A stretch of DNA of 8,908 bases, from assembly GCA_019310865.1 (NCBI GenBank), contig JAFDDL010000122.1, positions 1 through 8,908 of the forward strand. Reading direction: 5' to 3'. Numbering within the stretch: the stretch's first letter is position 1; every line of letters starts with the position of its first letter. The translations under genes were made by a program, and so were the position numbers. The stretch comes from Deltaproteobacteria bacterium (GTDB lineage: Bacteria > Desulfobacterota > Desulfobacteria > Desulfobacterales > JAFDDL01). Of the stretch, positions 1 to 6,084 are shown one piece after another. Under the pieces are notes generated by a model. It was not told the origin of the DNA, did not search any database, and saw only the letters and a list, made by a program, of their open reading frames with translations.

Positions 1-258
1 TAAATTGTTTTGCTGAATAAATTTCTTGTTTCATTCAGACGCTTATGGTTAATATACGACATAAACCCATCACGTCAAGAGAAAAATGGTGCATTGCACA
101 AATTTTTTCTCAAATAAAACTGCTGGCAAAATTTATGATAAGATGTTATTATATCGTTATATTTTTGATAGATACCTATTAAAATTAGTTTTTTCAATTA
201 AAGTGACCCTTTAATATTATTGCGTCGCATTAAAAAAAGTTTCAAAGGGGAAAACATA
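1..258. other. AT-rich intergenic leader of phaR
   Basis: There is no credible gene here. The stretch is markedly richer in A and T than the rest of the window, as expected for a promoter region. It holds a nested inverted repeat at 79-111, listed separately, and a weak 6-bp inverted repeat (CTGAAT at 13-18, ATTCAG at 33-38). Several TATAAT-like hexamers occur between about 134 and 152, for example TATTAT at 147-152, but none has a convincing -35 partner, so I do not assign a promoter. The phaR transcription start is probably between about 100 and 220. Confidence 0.6.
79..111 (+). promoter_or_regulatory. Nested inverted repeat, candidate PhaR operator
   Basis: The outer arms are GAGAAAAA (79-86) and TTTTTCTC (104-111). 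Inside them is a near-co-centred palindrome, GTGCA (89-93) and TGCAC (95-99), around a single T. The core TGC-N3-GCA resembles the CTGC-N3/4-GCAG type sites reported for PhaR in alphaproteobacteria such as Paracoccus and Rhodobacter, where PhaR represses its own gene. The A-tract, short stem and T-tract arrangement could also act as a weak bidirectional terminator for whatever lies left of the window. An operator role is inferred from position and motif only. Confidence 0.4.
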
Positions 259-720
259 ATGACCGAACCGATTGTGTTAAAAAAATACGCCAATAGACGG
301 ATCTATGATCCGCAAAAAAGTGAGTACGTCACCTTAAAAGAGGTGAGCGATATGATACGCAGCGGCCGGCACATTCAGGTCATCGACGTCAAGACCACGG
401 AGGATGTAACCGCTTTAATTCTAACCCAGATCATTCTTGAAGAGGCCAAGCACAACAATACGTTGCTGCCCGTTCCCATACTGCACCAAATCATCCAATA
501 CGGAGACAATGTACTGGGGGATTTTTTCAATAAACATCTGCAGAAAACGATTCGACATTACATGGATTATAAAGGCAATGTCGAATCCCAGTATGAAAAA
601 TGGCTGGATCTGGGCAAGGACATGTCCCGGATGACACAAAAAACCTTGAAGGACATACACCCGTTCCAATCCATTTTTGATGATTATTTCAAATCAGACG
701 ACAACCCGGATGAAAAATGA
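259..720 (+). CDS. phaR: PhaR, polyhydroxyalkanoate synthesis repressor
   Basis: This is a 153-residue DNA-binding regulator that, in its family, represses phasin and often PHA synthesis genes and is released by binding nascent polymer granules. Residues about 6-65 form the PHB/PHA accumulation regulator DNA-binding domain, with the signature KKYANRRIYDP (8-18), YVTLKEV (23-29), VIDVKTTEDVT (41-51) and LTQIILEE (55-62). Residues about 66-130 match the second PHB_acc-type region. The tail is acidic (DDYFKSDDNPDEK). The ATG at 259 is chosen because an AAAGGGG ribosome site ends 8 bases upstream. The upstream in-frame TTG at 220 would add 13 basic residues and has no ribosome site. The gene converges on metW, with 3 bases between the stops. 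It is separated from phaB-phasin-phaC by the methionine genes. Identification is by family pattern and is strong. Confidence 0.93.
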   Translation: MTEPIVLKKYANRRIYDPQKSEYVTLKEVSDMIRSGRHIQVIDVKTTEDVTALILTQIILEEAKHNNTLLPVPILHQIIQYGDNVLGDFFNKHLQKTIRHYMDYKGNVESQYEKWLDLGKDMSRMTQKTLKDIHPFQSIFDDYFKSDDNPDEK

Positions 721-723
721 CCG

Positions 724-1350
724 TCAGGCGCCTCGGGTGATGACAAACAACCCGAGGCCCGCGAATAGATTGGCAAAAGGTTGAAAGGGTCGGGCGCTTC
801 GCCATCGGGTGCCCATCAGATACTCTTTTTTGACAATGCGGATGTGCTCTTCTCGACAAAATGCCATGAAATCTCGAATGGTCAGCACGCGAATATTGGG
901 CGTATCATACCATTCAAAAGGCAGCGTCGGAGATTTCGGCGCCCGCCCACTGGTTAGCAGCCCCAGGCGCAGTCGCCAATGTCCGAAATTGGGAAATCCA
1001 ACAATGCCATACTGACCGATGCGCAGCATTTCCCGAATGGCCTGGAGGGGTTTTTTCACAACTTGAAGGGTTTGGTTCAATATCACATAGTCGTAAGATC
1101 CATCAGGGAAAACCGTCAGCCCGTCATCCAAGTCTCCCTGGTAAATAGAAAGCCCGTAAGGCATCCCCTTCACCAATGCATCGCCATCAATATCCACACC
1201 CAGGCCGACCACATTCTTTTGTTGAACCAGCTCTCCCAGCAATCGACAGTCGCCGCATCCCAGATCAAGCACCCGCGCCCCTTCCGGGATCATAGAAAAG
1301 ATCAGCCGGCTGTCCGTGCGATTTAAATTGCTGATATACTGATCGGTCAT
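724..1350 (-). CDS. metW: MetW, methionine biosynthesis methyltransferase-fold protein
   Basis: This 208-residue class I methyltransferase-fold protein of the MetW family is near the usual family length. Motif I is VLDLGCGDC (27-35), followed by the acidic residue at the end of strand 2 (GVDID, 51-55), QGDLDDGL (71-78) and YDYVILNQTLQ (86-96). The family-specific GFPNFGHWRLR (118-128) and PFEWYDTPNIR (144-154) are both present. MetW is typically encoded next to MetX and is thought to support homoserine acylation; its exact chemistry is not settled. It starts 5 bases after the metX stop, with a weak GGGG ribosome site inside the end of metX, so the two are almost certainly co-transcribed and perhaps translationally coupled. 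The last codons contain a 9-bp hairpin (730-758) that may act as a 3' end signal. Confidence 0.93.
   Translation of the reverse strand: MTDQYISNLNRTDSRLIFSMIPEGARVLDLGCGDCRLLGELVQQKNVVGLGVDIDGDALVKGMPYGLSIYQGDLDDGLTVFPDGSYDYVILNQTLQVVKKPLQAIREMLRIGQYGIVGFPNFGHWRLRLGLLTSGRAPKSPTLPFEWYDTPNIRVLTIRDFMAFCREEHIRIVKKEYLMGTRWRSARPFQPFANLFAGLGLFVITRGA
730..758. terminator. Hairpin at the phaR/metW convergent ends
   Basis: A perfect 9-bp inverted repeat, GCCTCGGGT (730-738) and ACCCGAGGC (750-758), has an 11-base loop. It lies just past the phaR stop and inside the last codons of metW. On the minus strand a T5 run follows about 12 bases beyond the stem (within 711-720). On the plus strand no T-run follows. 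It may serve as a weak bidirectional terminator or a 3' end stabiliser. Termination efficiency cannot be judged from sequence. Confidence 0.5.
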
Positions 1351-1355
1351 GCGTT

Positions 1356-2504
1356 CTATTCCCCGGAATATAAGCCGGTATCCACGCCTTGCAGAAACGG
1401 CTGAATGATCCGTGTCAATCGCTTCGCCTCGATGAGAAAGGCATCATGGCCATAGGGAGAATCAATTTCAACAAACGAGACATTCTTGTTATTGGCCAAC
1501 AGGGCCGTGACAATTTCCTTTGACTGTTCGGTGGGAAACAGCCAGTCGGAGCTGTAGGACACCAGCAGGTATTTGGCCATCACCTGTGAAAAAGCGTCCC
1601 GGAGCGGGCCGTAGGTGCGGCTGATATCGAAATAATCCATGGCCTTGGTAATGTAAAGATAACTATTGGCATCAAATCGCTGGGTAAAACTGCTGCCTTG
1701 ATGGCTCAGATACGACTCAACGGCGAACTCGGCGGTAAAGTCATAACTGAGCCGATCGGCCGACTGCAATTTTCGACCGAATTTCGAATCCATGAGGTAT
1801 TCCGAAAGGTAGGTGAGATGGCCGATCATTCGGGCCACGGCCAAACCGTGGTTCGGTCCCTCTTCATCGTAATATCGACCCTCTTTCCATCCCGGATCGG
1901 TTGAGATGGCATGGCGGCCAACGGCATTAAAGGCGATGGACTGTGCGGACAATCGGGCACACGATGCGATGCAGATGGCCGAGCATACCATCTCCGGATA
2001 CCTCAGGCTCCAGTCCAGCACCTGAAACCCGCCCATGGAACCACCGGCAATGCTGTGAAGCTTTTTGACGTCAAGGTGGTCCATGAGCCGTTTCTGGACC
2101 CGAACCATATCCTCAATGGTGATGATGGGAAAATCGAGCCCATAAGGCCGACCGGTTAGCGGATCAAGGGAGCCGGGTCCGGTGGATCCCTTGCACCCGC
2201 CGATCACGTTGGTGCTGATGACCCAGTACTTATCGGTATCAAAGGCTTTCCCCGGCCCGATCATGTCGTCCCACCAACCGGTTCGTTTGTCGTGCGGGTC
2301 ATGGAATCCGGCTGCATGGGCGTCACCGGAAAGGGCATGGCAGACCAGGATCGCGTTGGATCGATCCGCATTGGGCTCCCCGTATGTTTCGTAAACAACA
2401 TCCACGGGGCCGAGTGTTTTGCCGGACGCCAACGTCATGGGTTCATCGGCACTGACGACGGTTACCCGCTTTTCTTCAACCCGCCCGACTGAATCTCTTT
2501 CCAT
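1356..2504 (-). CDS. metX: MetX, homoserine O-acetyltransferase
   Basis: This 382-residue alpha/beta-hydrolase-fold enzyme transfers an acyl group from acyl-CoA to the hydroxyl of L-homoserine, the committed step to methionine. The nucleophile elbow is GGSMGG (154-159) with Ser156. The probable triad partners are Asp320 in SSDWLFP and His353 in GHDAFL. Other family signatures are CHALSGDAHAAG (55-66), GWWDDMIGPGKAFDT (76-90) and NVIGGCKGSTGP (99-110). Length is normal. The ATG at 2504 is supported by an AGGA site 8 bases upstream, preceded by a small GC hairpin. The gene lies 51 bases after metY and 5 bases before metW. Some MetX homologues use succinyl-CoA, so acetyl specificity is inferred mainly from the neighbouring O-acetylhomoserine sulfhydrylase. 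Confidence 0.93.
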   Translation of the reverse strand: MERDSVGRVEEKRVTVVSADEPMTLASGKTLGPVDVVYETYGEPNADRSNAILVCHALSGDAHAAGFHDPHDKRTGWWDDMIGPGKAFDTDKYWVISTNVIGGCKGSTGPGSLDPLTGRPYGLDFPIITIEDMVRVQKRLMDHLDVKKLHSIAGGSMGGFQVLDWSLRYPEMVCSAICIASCARLSAQSIAFNAVGRHAISTDPGWKEGRYYDEEGPNHGLAVARMIGHLTYLSEYLMDSKFGRKLQSADRLSYDFTAEFAVESYLSHQGSSFTQRFDANSYLYITKAMDYFDISRTYGPLRDAFSQVMAKYLLVSYSSDWLFPTEQSKEIVTALLANNKNVSFVEIDSPYGHDAFLIEAKRLTRIIQPFLQGVDTGLYSGE

Positions 2505-2519
2505 GGTCCGTATCCTGAG

Positions 2520-2532
2520 CCGGCAAAGCCGG
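2520..2532 (-). promoter_or_regulatory. GC hairpin ahead of the metX ribosome site
   Basis: CCGGC (2520-2524) and GCCGG (2528-2532) form a 5-bp stem with a 3-base loop, 3 bases upstream of the metX AGGA ribosome site (2513-2516). On the transcribed strand a T7 run (2539-2533) comes before the stem rather than after it, so this is not an intrinsic terminator for metY. It may affect metX translation or simply be a short GC palindrome. Confidence 0.35.
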
Positions 2533-2539
2533 AAAAAAA

Positions 2540-2560
2540 TGCTGAGTGCTAAGTGCTAAG
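2540..2560. repeat. Tandem heptad repeat, three copies
   Basis: Three consecutive 7-base units are present: TGCTGAG (2540-2546), TGCTAAG (2547-2553) and TGCTAAG (2554-2560). The array runs across the metY stop codon (2556-2558) into the metY-metX spacer. A related fragment on the opposite strand occurs at 7286-7297. Short tandem heptads of this type occur as dispersed intergenic repeats in several bacterial lineages; membership in such a family is inferred. Confidence 0.7.
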
Positions 2561-3854
2561 GTGCACAGGTAACACTTGCGGTCAGGGCCTGATCCAAATC
2601 ACCAATGATGTCTACGGTATCTTCAATACCGATGCTCAATCGAATAAAATCCGGTGTAACCCCGGCAGCCAGCTGTTCCTGTTCGGTGAGCTGCGCGTGA
2701 GTGGTGGACGCCGGATGAATCACCAGACTCTTGGCATCTCCGATATTGGCCAGATGACTGAATAATTTCAAACTCTCAATGAAGCTCACCGCAGATTCCC
2801 GCCCCCCCTGAATTCCGAATCCAACCAGGGCGCCCTGGCCGTCGGGCAAGTATTTTCCTTTGAGCGAATCATCTTCGCCCGGTGCAAGGCCTGGATAGCG
2901 AACCCAGGAAACACAAGGATGTCCATCCAGAAATCGGGCCACCACCAGGGCATTTTCACAATGCCGGGCCATTCGCAGGTGAAGCGTTTCAAGCCCCTGG
3001 AGAAACAGCCAGGCGTTAAACGGGCTCATGGCAGCGCCCATATCCCGCAGCCCGAGCACCCGGGCACGCAGAATAAAGGCCAGGTTCCCGAATGTTTCGC
3101 AAAATTTCAAGCCGTGGTAGGCCGGTTCCGGTTCCACGAAGGATGCAAATCGCCCGGAGGCTTCCCAATCAAAATTGCCGGAATCGACAATCAGCCCACC
3201 GATGGATGTGCCATGCCCGCCGATAAACTTTGTTGCCGAGTGGATCACAATGGCCGCACCAAAGGTAAAGGGTTGGCATAAATAGGGTGTGGTGACCGTA
3301 TTGTCCACAATCAGCGGAACCCCCTGCTTGCGCCCGATGGCCGCAATCTTCTCAAGATCAATGATTTCCAATTTGGGATTGCCGAGCGTTTCGGCAAAAA
3401 ACGCTTTGGTATTCGGACCGATTGCGCTTTCCCATGCATTGAAATCGTTGGGCGTTACAAACGTGACCGTGATGCCCAGTTTTTTCAAGGTGTGTGTAAA
3501 CAGACTCACGGTGCCGCCGTAAAGATCCGTTGATGCAACGATATCATCGCCGGCCTGGGCCAGGGTCAGAATCGCCAGGGTCTCGGCAGCCTGGCCGGAG
3601 GAAACCGCCAACGCGGCTACGCCGCCTTCCAGCGCCGCGATCCGTTGTTCCAGCACATCCGTTGTGGGATTCATGATCCGGGTGTAAATGTTTCCGAATT
3701 CCCGCAAGCCGAATAAATCCGCAGCATGGGAGGTGTCTTTAAAGGTATAGGATGTTGTTTGAAAAAGCGGCACGGCCCGCGAACGGGTTTGTTCGTCCGG
3801 CACATGCCCTGCATGGATGGCCTTGGTTGCAAAACCTTTCATATTATCCGTCAT
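2556..3854 (-). CDS. metY: MetY, O-acetylhomoserine sulfhydrylase
   Basis: This 432-residue PLP enzyme of the Cys/Met metabolism family replaces the acyl group of O-acetylhomoserine with sulfide to make homocysteine. The PLP lysine is Lys209 in [11 protein letters not shown] (205-215). Other active-site signatures are the Tyr-Arg segment YTRIMNPT (57-64), SSGQAAETL (85-93), Asp184 in VDNT, and the carboxylate-binding Arg405 in [10 protein letters not shown] (403-412). The length of about 430 residues, with the usual insertions and the C-terminal [17 protein letters not shown] block (370-386), fits O-acetylhomoserine sulfhydrylases better than the shorter cystathionine gamma-synthases. The start at 3854 has a GGAG site 8 bases upstream. 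The stop codon is embedded in a heptad repeat. It is first in the metY-metX-metW operon, and a candidate promoter is seen at 3918-3969. Confidence 0.94.
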   Translation of the reverse strand: MTDNMKGFATKAIHAGHVPDEQTRSRAVPLFQTTSYTFKDTSHAADLFGLREFGNIYTRIMNPTTDVLEQRIAALEGGVAALAVSSGQAAETLAILTLAQAGDDIVASTDLYGGTVSLFTHTLKKLGITVTFVTPNDFNAWESAIGPNTKAFFAETLGNPKLEIIDLEKIAAIGRKQGVPLIVDNTVTTPYLCQPFTFGAAIVIHSATKFIGGHGTSIGGLIVDSGNFDWEASGRFASFVEPEPAYHGLKFCETFGNLAFILRARVLGLRDMGAAMSPFNAWLFLQGLETLHLRMARHCENALVVARFLDGHPCVSWVRYPGLAPGEDDSLKGKYLPDGQGALVGFGIQGGRESAVSFIESLKLFSHLANIGDAKSLVIHPASTTHAQLTEQEQLAAGVTPDFIRLSIGIEDTVDIIGDLDQALTASVTCAP

Positions 3855-3917
3855 CGCCTATGCTCCTTTTTAGTGCCTATCCAGAATTGGCATTGATTAG
3901 ACCTTAAAGTAGATTCG

Positions 3918-3969
3918 ATTATCACAATTTGTAACATGATTTGCAGGTTGTTTCTTTGACTTAAATCAA
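3918..3969 (-). promoter_or_regulatory. Candidate metY promoter with upstream palindrome
   Basis: On the minus strand the segment TGTGATAAT gives a GATAAT -10 hexamer (3918-3923) preceded by an extended-10 TG. A poor -35 (CTGCAA) lies 17 bases upstream. Further upstream is the palindrome TTGAC-TTAA-ATCAA (plus-strand reading, 3956-3969), with only one mismatched pair. It looks like a dimeric regulator site, in the style of FNR/CRP-family or ArsR-type methionine regulators. Position about 50 bases from the presumed start suits an activator or a repressor. The regulator is unknown. Confidence 0.35.
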
Positions 3970-4024
3970 GAGATCGAAACGCATGGCACGAGCCGCCATT
4001 AGACAATGGTAAGTCGTATGAGAC

Positions 4025-4055
4025 AAAAAGCAAGCCGGCGATGCTTAGGGCTCGC
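4025..4055 (-). terminator. Candidate intrinsic terminator after phaC
   Basis: On the minus strand, GCGAGCC (4055-4049) pairs with GGCTTGC (4036-4030) around a 12-base loop. This gives 7 bp including one G-U pair, and a T5 run (4029-4025) follows at once. It is about 120 bases after the phaC stop, so it probably ends the phaB-phasin-phaC transcript. The upstream CTCGC (4068-4064) could pair with GCGAG and block this stem. Confidence 0.55.
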
Positions 4056-4176
4056 GCAGGAAAGCGAGGACTCCGGAAATAACTTCACATTTTATGCGTC
4101 GATGCATCCCACCTGGCTGCGTTACGAAAATACAGAATATCCTGAGATGGCTTACCCCAATGATGTAAAAGGGGGG

Positions 4177-5973
4177 CTACTTTATTTTGACATATGAGCC
4201 GGGCGCATCTTCGATGGGTTTGAGAGCGCCATCACCCGGTTGGCGTGCCGGCACTCGCCTGCCCGATAATCTGGACAACCACTTGTGCCAATCGGGCCAC
4301 CAGGACCCGGGGTGCTCCGTCGCACCGTCGATCCACTGCTCCAGATCATTGGGCTGTGCTTCATTGACCCAATATTTGTATTTTTTTGCGGCAGGTGGAT
4401 TCACCACGCCGGCGATGTGCCCGGAACCGGCGAGAATGAACCGTGTCGGACCCGAGTAGAGTTTTTTGGCTTTGAAAATCGAGGCATATGGCGCGATGTG
4501 ATCCTCACGCCCGGATTGAATATAAACGGGGATTTCAATCTTGCGCAAATCGATGGGAACGTCGTCGATGGTTATTCCGCCGGGTTGAACCAGTCGGTTA
4601 TGCAAATACATTTCACGCAAATAAAATATATGCAAGGCACTGGGCAAACGGGTGGAGTCCGAGTTCCAATAAAGCAAATCGAATGGATACGGCTCCTTGC
4701 CCATCAAATAGTTGTTCACAACATAGGACCAGATCAGGTCGTTGGCCCGAAGCATGTTAAAGGTAATCTGCATTTCACTGGTGTCCAGGTATCCGGTTTC
4801 CGCCATCTTTTCTTCCAGGGCATTTATTTGGTCATCATCGATGAAAACCGCCAACTCACCCGGTTCGGAAAAATCGACCTGGGTCGTAAAAAATGTGGCT
4901 GCCTTGATCCGCTCATCCCCCTTTTGGGCCATATAGGACAGGGCAATCTCCAGCAGGGTGCCACCAATGCAATACCCGATCGCCGTCACCTCATTTTCAC
5001 CGGTGGCAAGCTCAATGGCGTCGAGCGAGGCCATGATACCGTCAACCATATAATCACGGAACGTCTTTTGTGACAGTTTTTCATCCGGATTGACCCATGA
5101 GACGACAAACAGGGTATACCCCTTTGCAACCATCCATTTTATAAAGGAGTTCCGCGGTGTTAAGTCCAGAATATAGAACTTGTTGATCCACGGGGGAAAA
5201 ATCAAAAGGGGACGCTTGTAAGCGGTCTTGGTGGTGGGGGTATATTGTATCAGCTGAATCAATTCATTTTGAAAAATTACCTTTCCGGGGCTTGTCGCCA
5301 CGTTCACGCCCACCTCAAAAGCGGCCTCATCCGTGTGCCTGATCTTCAGCTTTCCCTTGCCGGCCTTGAAATCCGCCAGCATGTTCTCAAGCCCCCGAAC
5401 CAGATTTTCACCCTTCGAATCGATGGTTTCACGAAGTGCCGCCGGGTTGGTCATCAAAAAGTTGCTTGGCGACATGGCATCGATAAACTGCTTCGTATAA
5501 AATTCGACCTTCTGGGCATCCTTTCCGGAAAGACCATGTGTATCGGCCACCGTATCCTTGAGCCAGTCGGCGGTTAAAAGATAAGACTGTTTGATATAGT
5601 CGAAGAGCGGGTTGTCTGTCCAATCGGGATGGTTGAATCTGCGATCCTTTTTATCTGTTTTCGGTACCGGTTCCGGCACCGGCTCAACCGGTTTGCCCAT
5701 CCATTTTTCCGCCATATTCCGCCACAGATCCATATAGTTTTTGGCTAGCGACAGTTGGGCCTTTAATATGGATGACGGGTCCGCCATCATGGCGGCTGTC
5801 AATTTAAGAAAAGAATCTCCGATCTTTAACGGATCGATATCCTCGCTGCCTGCTTGACCTTGGTTTTGGGCAAATTCGTTGAGAATTTCCTGGCTTTTGG
5901 CGGCGATTTTTGCCAGGTTTTCAGCCAAAGCCTGATGATCGGCATTCGAAGTGCTTCCGGATTCTTTTTGCAT
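4177..5973 (-). CDS. phaC: PhaC, class I polyhydroxyalkanoate synthase
   Basis: This 598-residue enzyme polymerises (R)-3-hydroxyacyl-CoA, mainly short-chain units for this class, on the surface of storage granules. A variable helical N-terminus (1-90) and a Pro/Val/Glu linker (about 95-104) precede the PhaC N-terminal domain (about 110-280), which has RRFNHPDWTDNPLFDYIKQS at 111-130. The alpha/beta-hydrolase core follows. The lipase-like box is GYCIGG (333-338), with catalytic Cys335. The probable triad partners are Asp491 (GREDHIAPY) and His519 (GSGHIAGVVNPP). WVNPDE (293-298) and YWNSDSTRLP (435-444) are also typical. Length and self-contained architecture indicate class I, which needs no PhaE or PhaR subunit. 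The start at 5973 has an AAAGGG site about 8 bases upstream. It lies 111 bases downstream of the phasin gene, with a strong hairpin in between. Confidence 0.95.
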   Translation of the reverse strand: MQKESGSTSNADHQALAENLAKIAAKSQEILNEFAQNQGQAGSEDIDPLKIGDSFLKLTAAMMADPSSILKAQLSLAKNYMDLWRNMAEKWMGKPVEPVPEPVPKTDKKDRRFNHPDWTDNPLFDYIKQSYLLTADWLKDTVADTHGLSGKDAQKVEFYTKQFIDAMSPSNFLMTNPAALRETIDSKGENLVRGLENMLADFKAGKGKLKIRHTDEAAFEVGVNVATSPGKVIFQNELIQLIQYTPTTKTAYKRPLLIFPPWINKFYILDLTPRNSFIKWMVAKGYTLFVVSWVNPDEKLSQKTFRDYMVDGIMASLDAIELATGENEVTAIGYCIGGTLLEIALSYMAQKGDERIKAATFFTTQVDFSEPGELAVFIDDDQINALEEKMAETGYLDTSEMQITFNMLRANDLIWSYVVNNYLMGKEPYPFDLLYWNSDSTRLPSALHIFYLREMYLHNRLVQPGGITIDDVPIDLRKIEIPVYIQSGREDHIAPYASIFKAKKLYSGPTRFILAGSGHIAGVVNPPAAKKYKYWVNEAQPNDLEQWIDGATEHPGSWWPDWHKWLSRLSGRRVPARQPGDGALKPIEDAPGSYVKIK

Positions 5974-6036
5974 TCGGGGATCCCTTTATACGACTGACAA
6001 TCGCTTTCGCGGTATTCCGTTAAATGCGCCATCTCC

Positions 6037-6067
6037 TGCCACCAGGGCCTAAATCAGCCTGGTGGCA
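6037..6067 (-). promoter_or_regulatory. 10-bp hairpin between phasin gene and phaC
   Basis: A perfect 10-bp stem, TGCCACCAGG (6037-6046) and CCTGGTGGCA (6058-6067), surrounds an 11-base loop. It is the strongest inverted repeat in the window. No T-run follows on either strand; on the minus strand the stem is followed by GGAGATGGCGC. It is therefore unlikely to be an intrinsic terminator. It may be an RNA-processing or stability element that gives phasin and phaC different mRNA levels, or a protein-binding palindrome. Function is inferred only from its place. Confidence 0.6.
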
Positions 6068-6084
6068 AGGGCGATTGGGGCTAT

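Larger units (their letters stand above)
3855..4176. other. Intergenic region between phaC and metY (322 bases)
   Basis: I see no convincing gene here. Reading in the minus direction it holds the phaC 3' region, a palindromic TTATGC-N3-GATGCA motif (4092-4106), a terminator candidate with a competing hairpin (4025-4068), two more mutually exclusive small stems that share the CCAT segment at 3996-3999 (ATGGC/GCCAT, 3983-3999, and CCATT/AATGG, 3996-4009), a near-perfect palindrome (3956-3969), an extended -10 element (3918-3923) and the metY ribosome site (3863-3868). Confidence 0.6.

Noticed and set aside
220..258. In-frame TTG start at 220 giving a 13-residue extension of PhaR
   Set aside because: There is no ribosome site before it, the extension is not part of the PhaR family, and AAAGGGG is well placed for the ATG at 259.
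979..1326. 115-codon plus-strand open frame
   Set aside because: It is antisense to metW, with no ribosome site or family features.
3851..4033. 60-codon minus-strand open frame overlapping the metY start by 4 bases
   Set aside because: The overlap looks like coupling, but there is no ribosome site or family pattern, and it covers the promoter-like elements.
4132..4155. ACAGAA...GGCTTAC, similar to the 3' end of RNase P RNA
   Set aside because: The rest of an RNase P RNA is missing: there is no P4 partner or the expected 300-400 base scaffold. The similarity is probably chance.
3855..4176. SAM riboswitch before metY
   Set aside because: I looked for S-box and SAM-II hallmarks on the minus strand and could not find the conserved cores. 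Only generic hairpins are present.
4285..5073. 262-codon open frame on the plus strand
   Set aside because: It lies fully antisense to the strongly identified phaC, has no family resemblance, and is explained by codon bias on the opposite strand.
5826..6032. Minus-strand open frame beginning just after the 6037-6067 hairpin
   Set aside because: GGAG abuts its ATG with no spacing, it overlaps the phaC start in another frame, and the peptide looks like a shadow of phaC.
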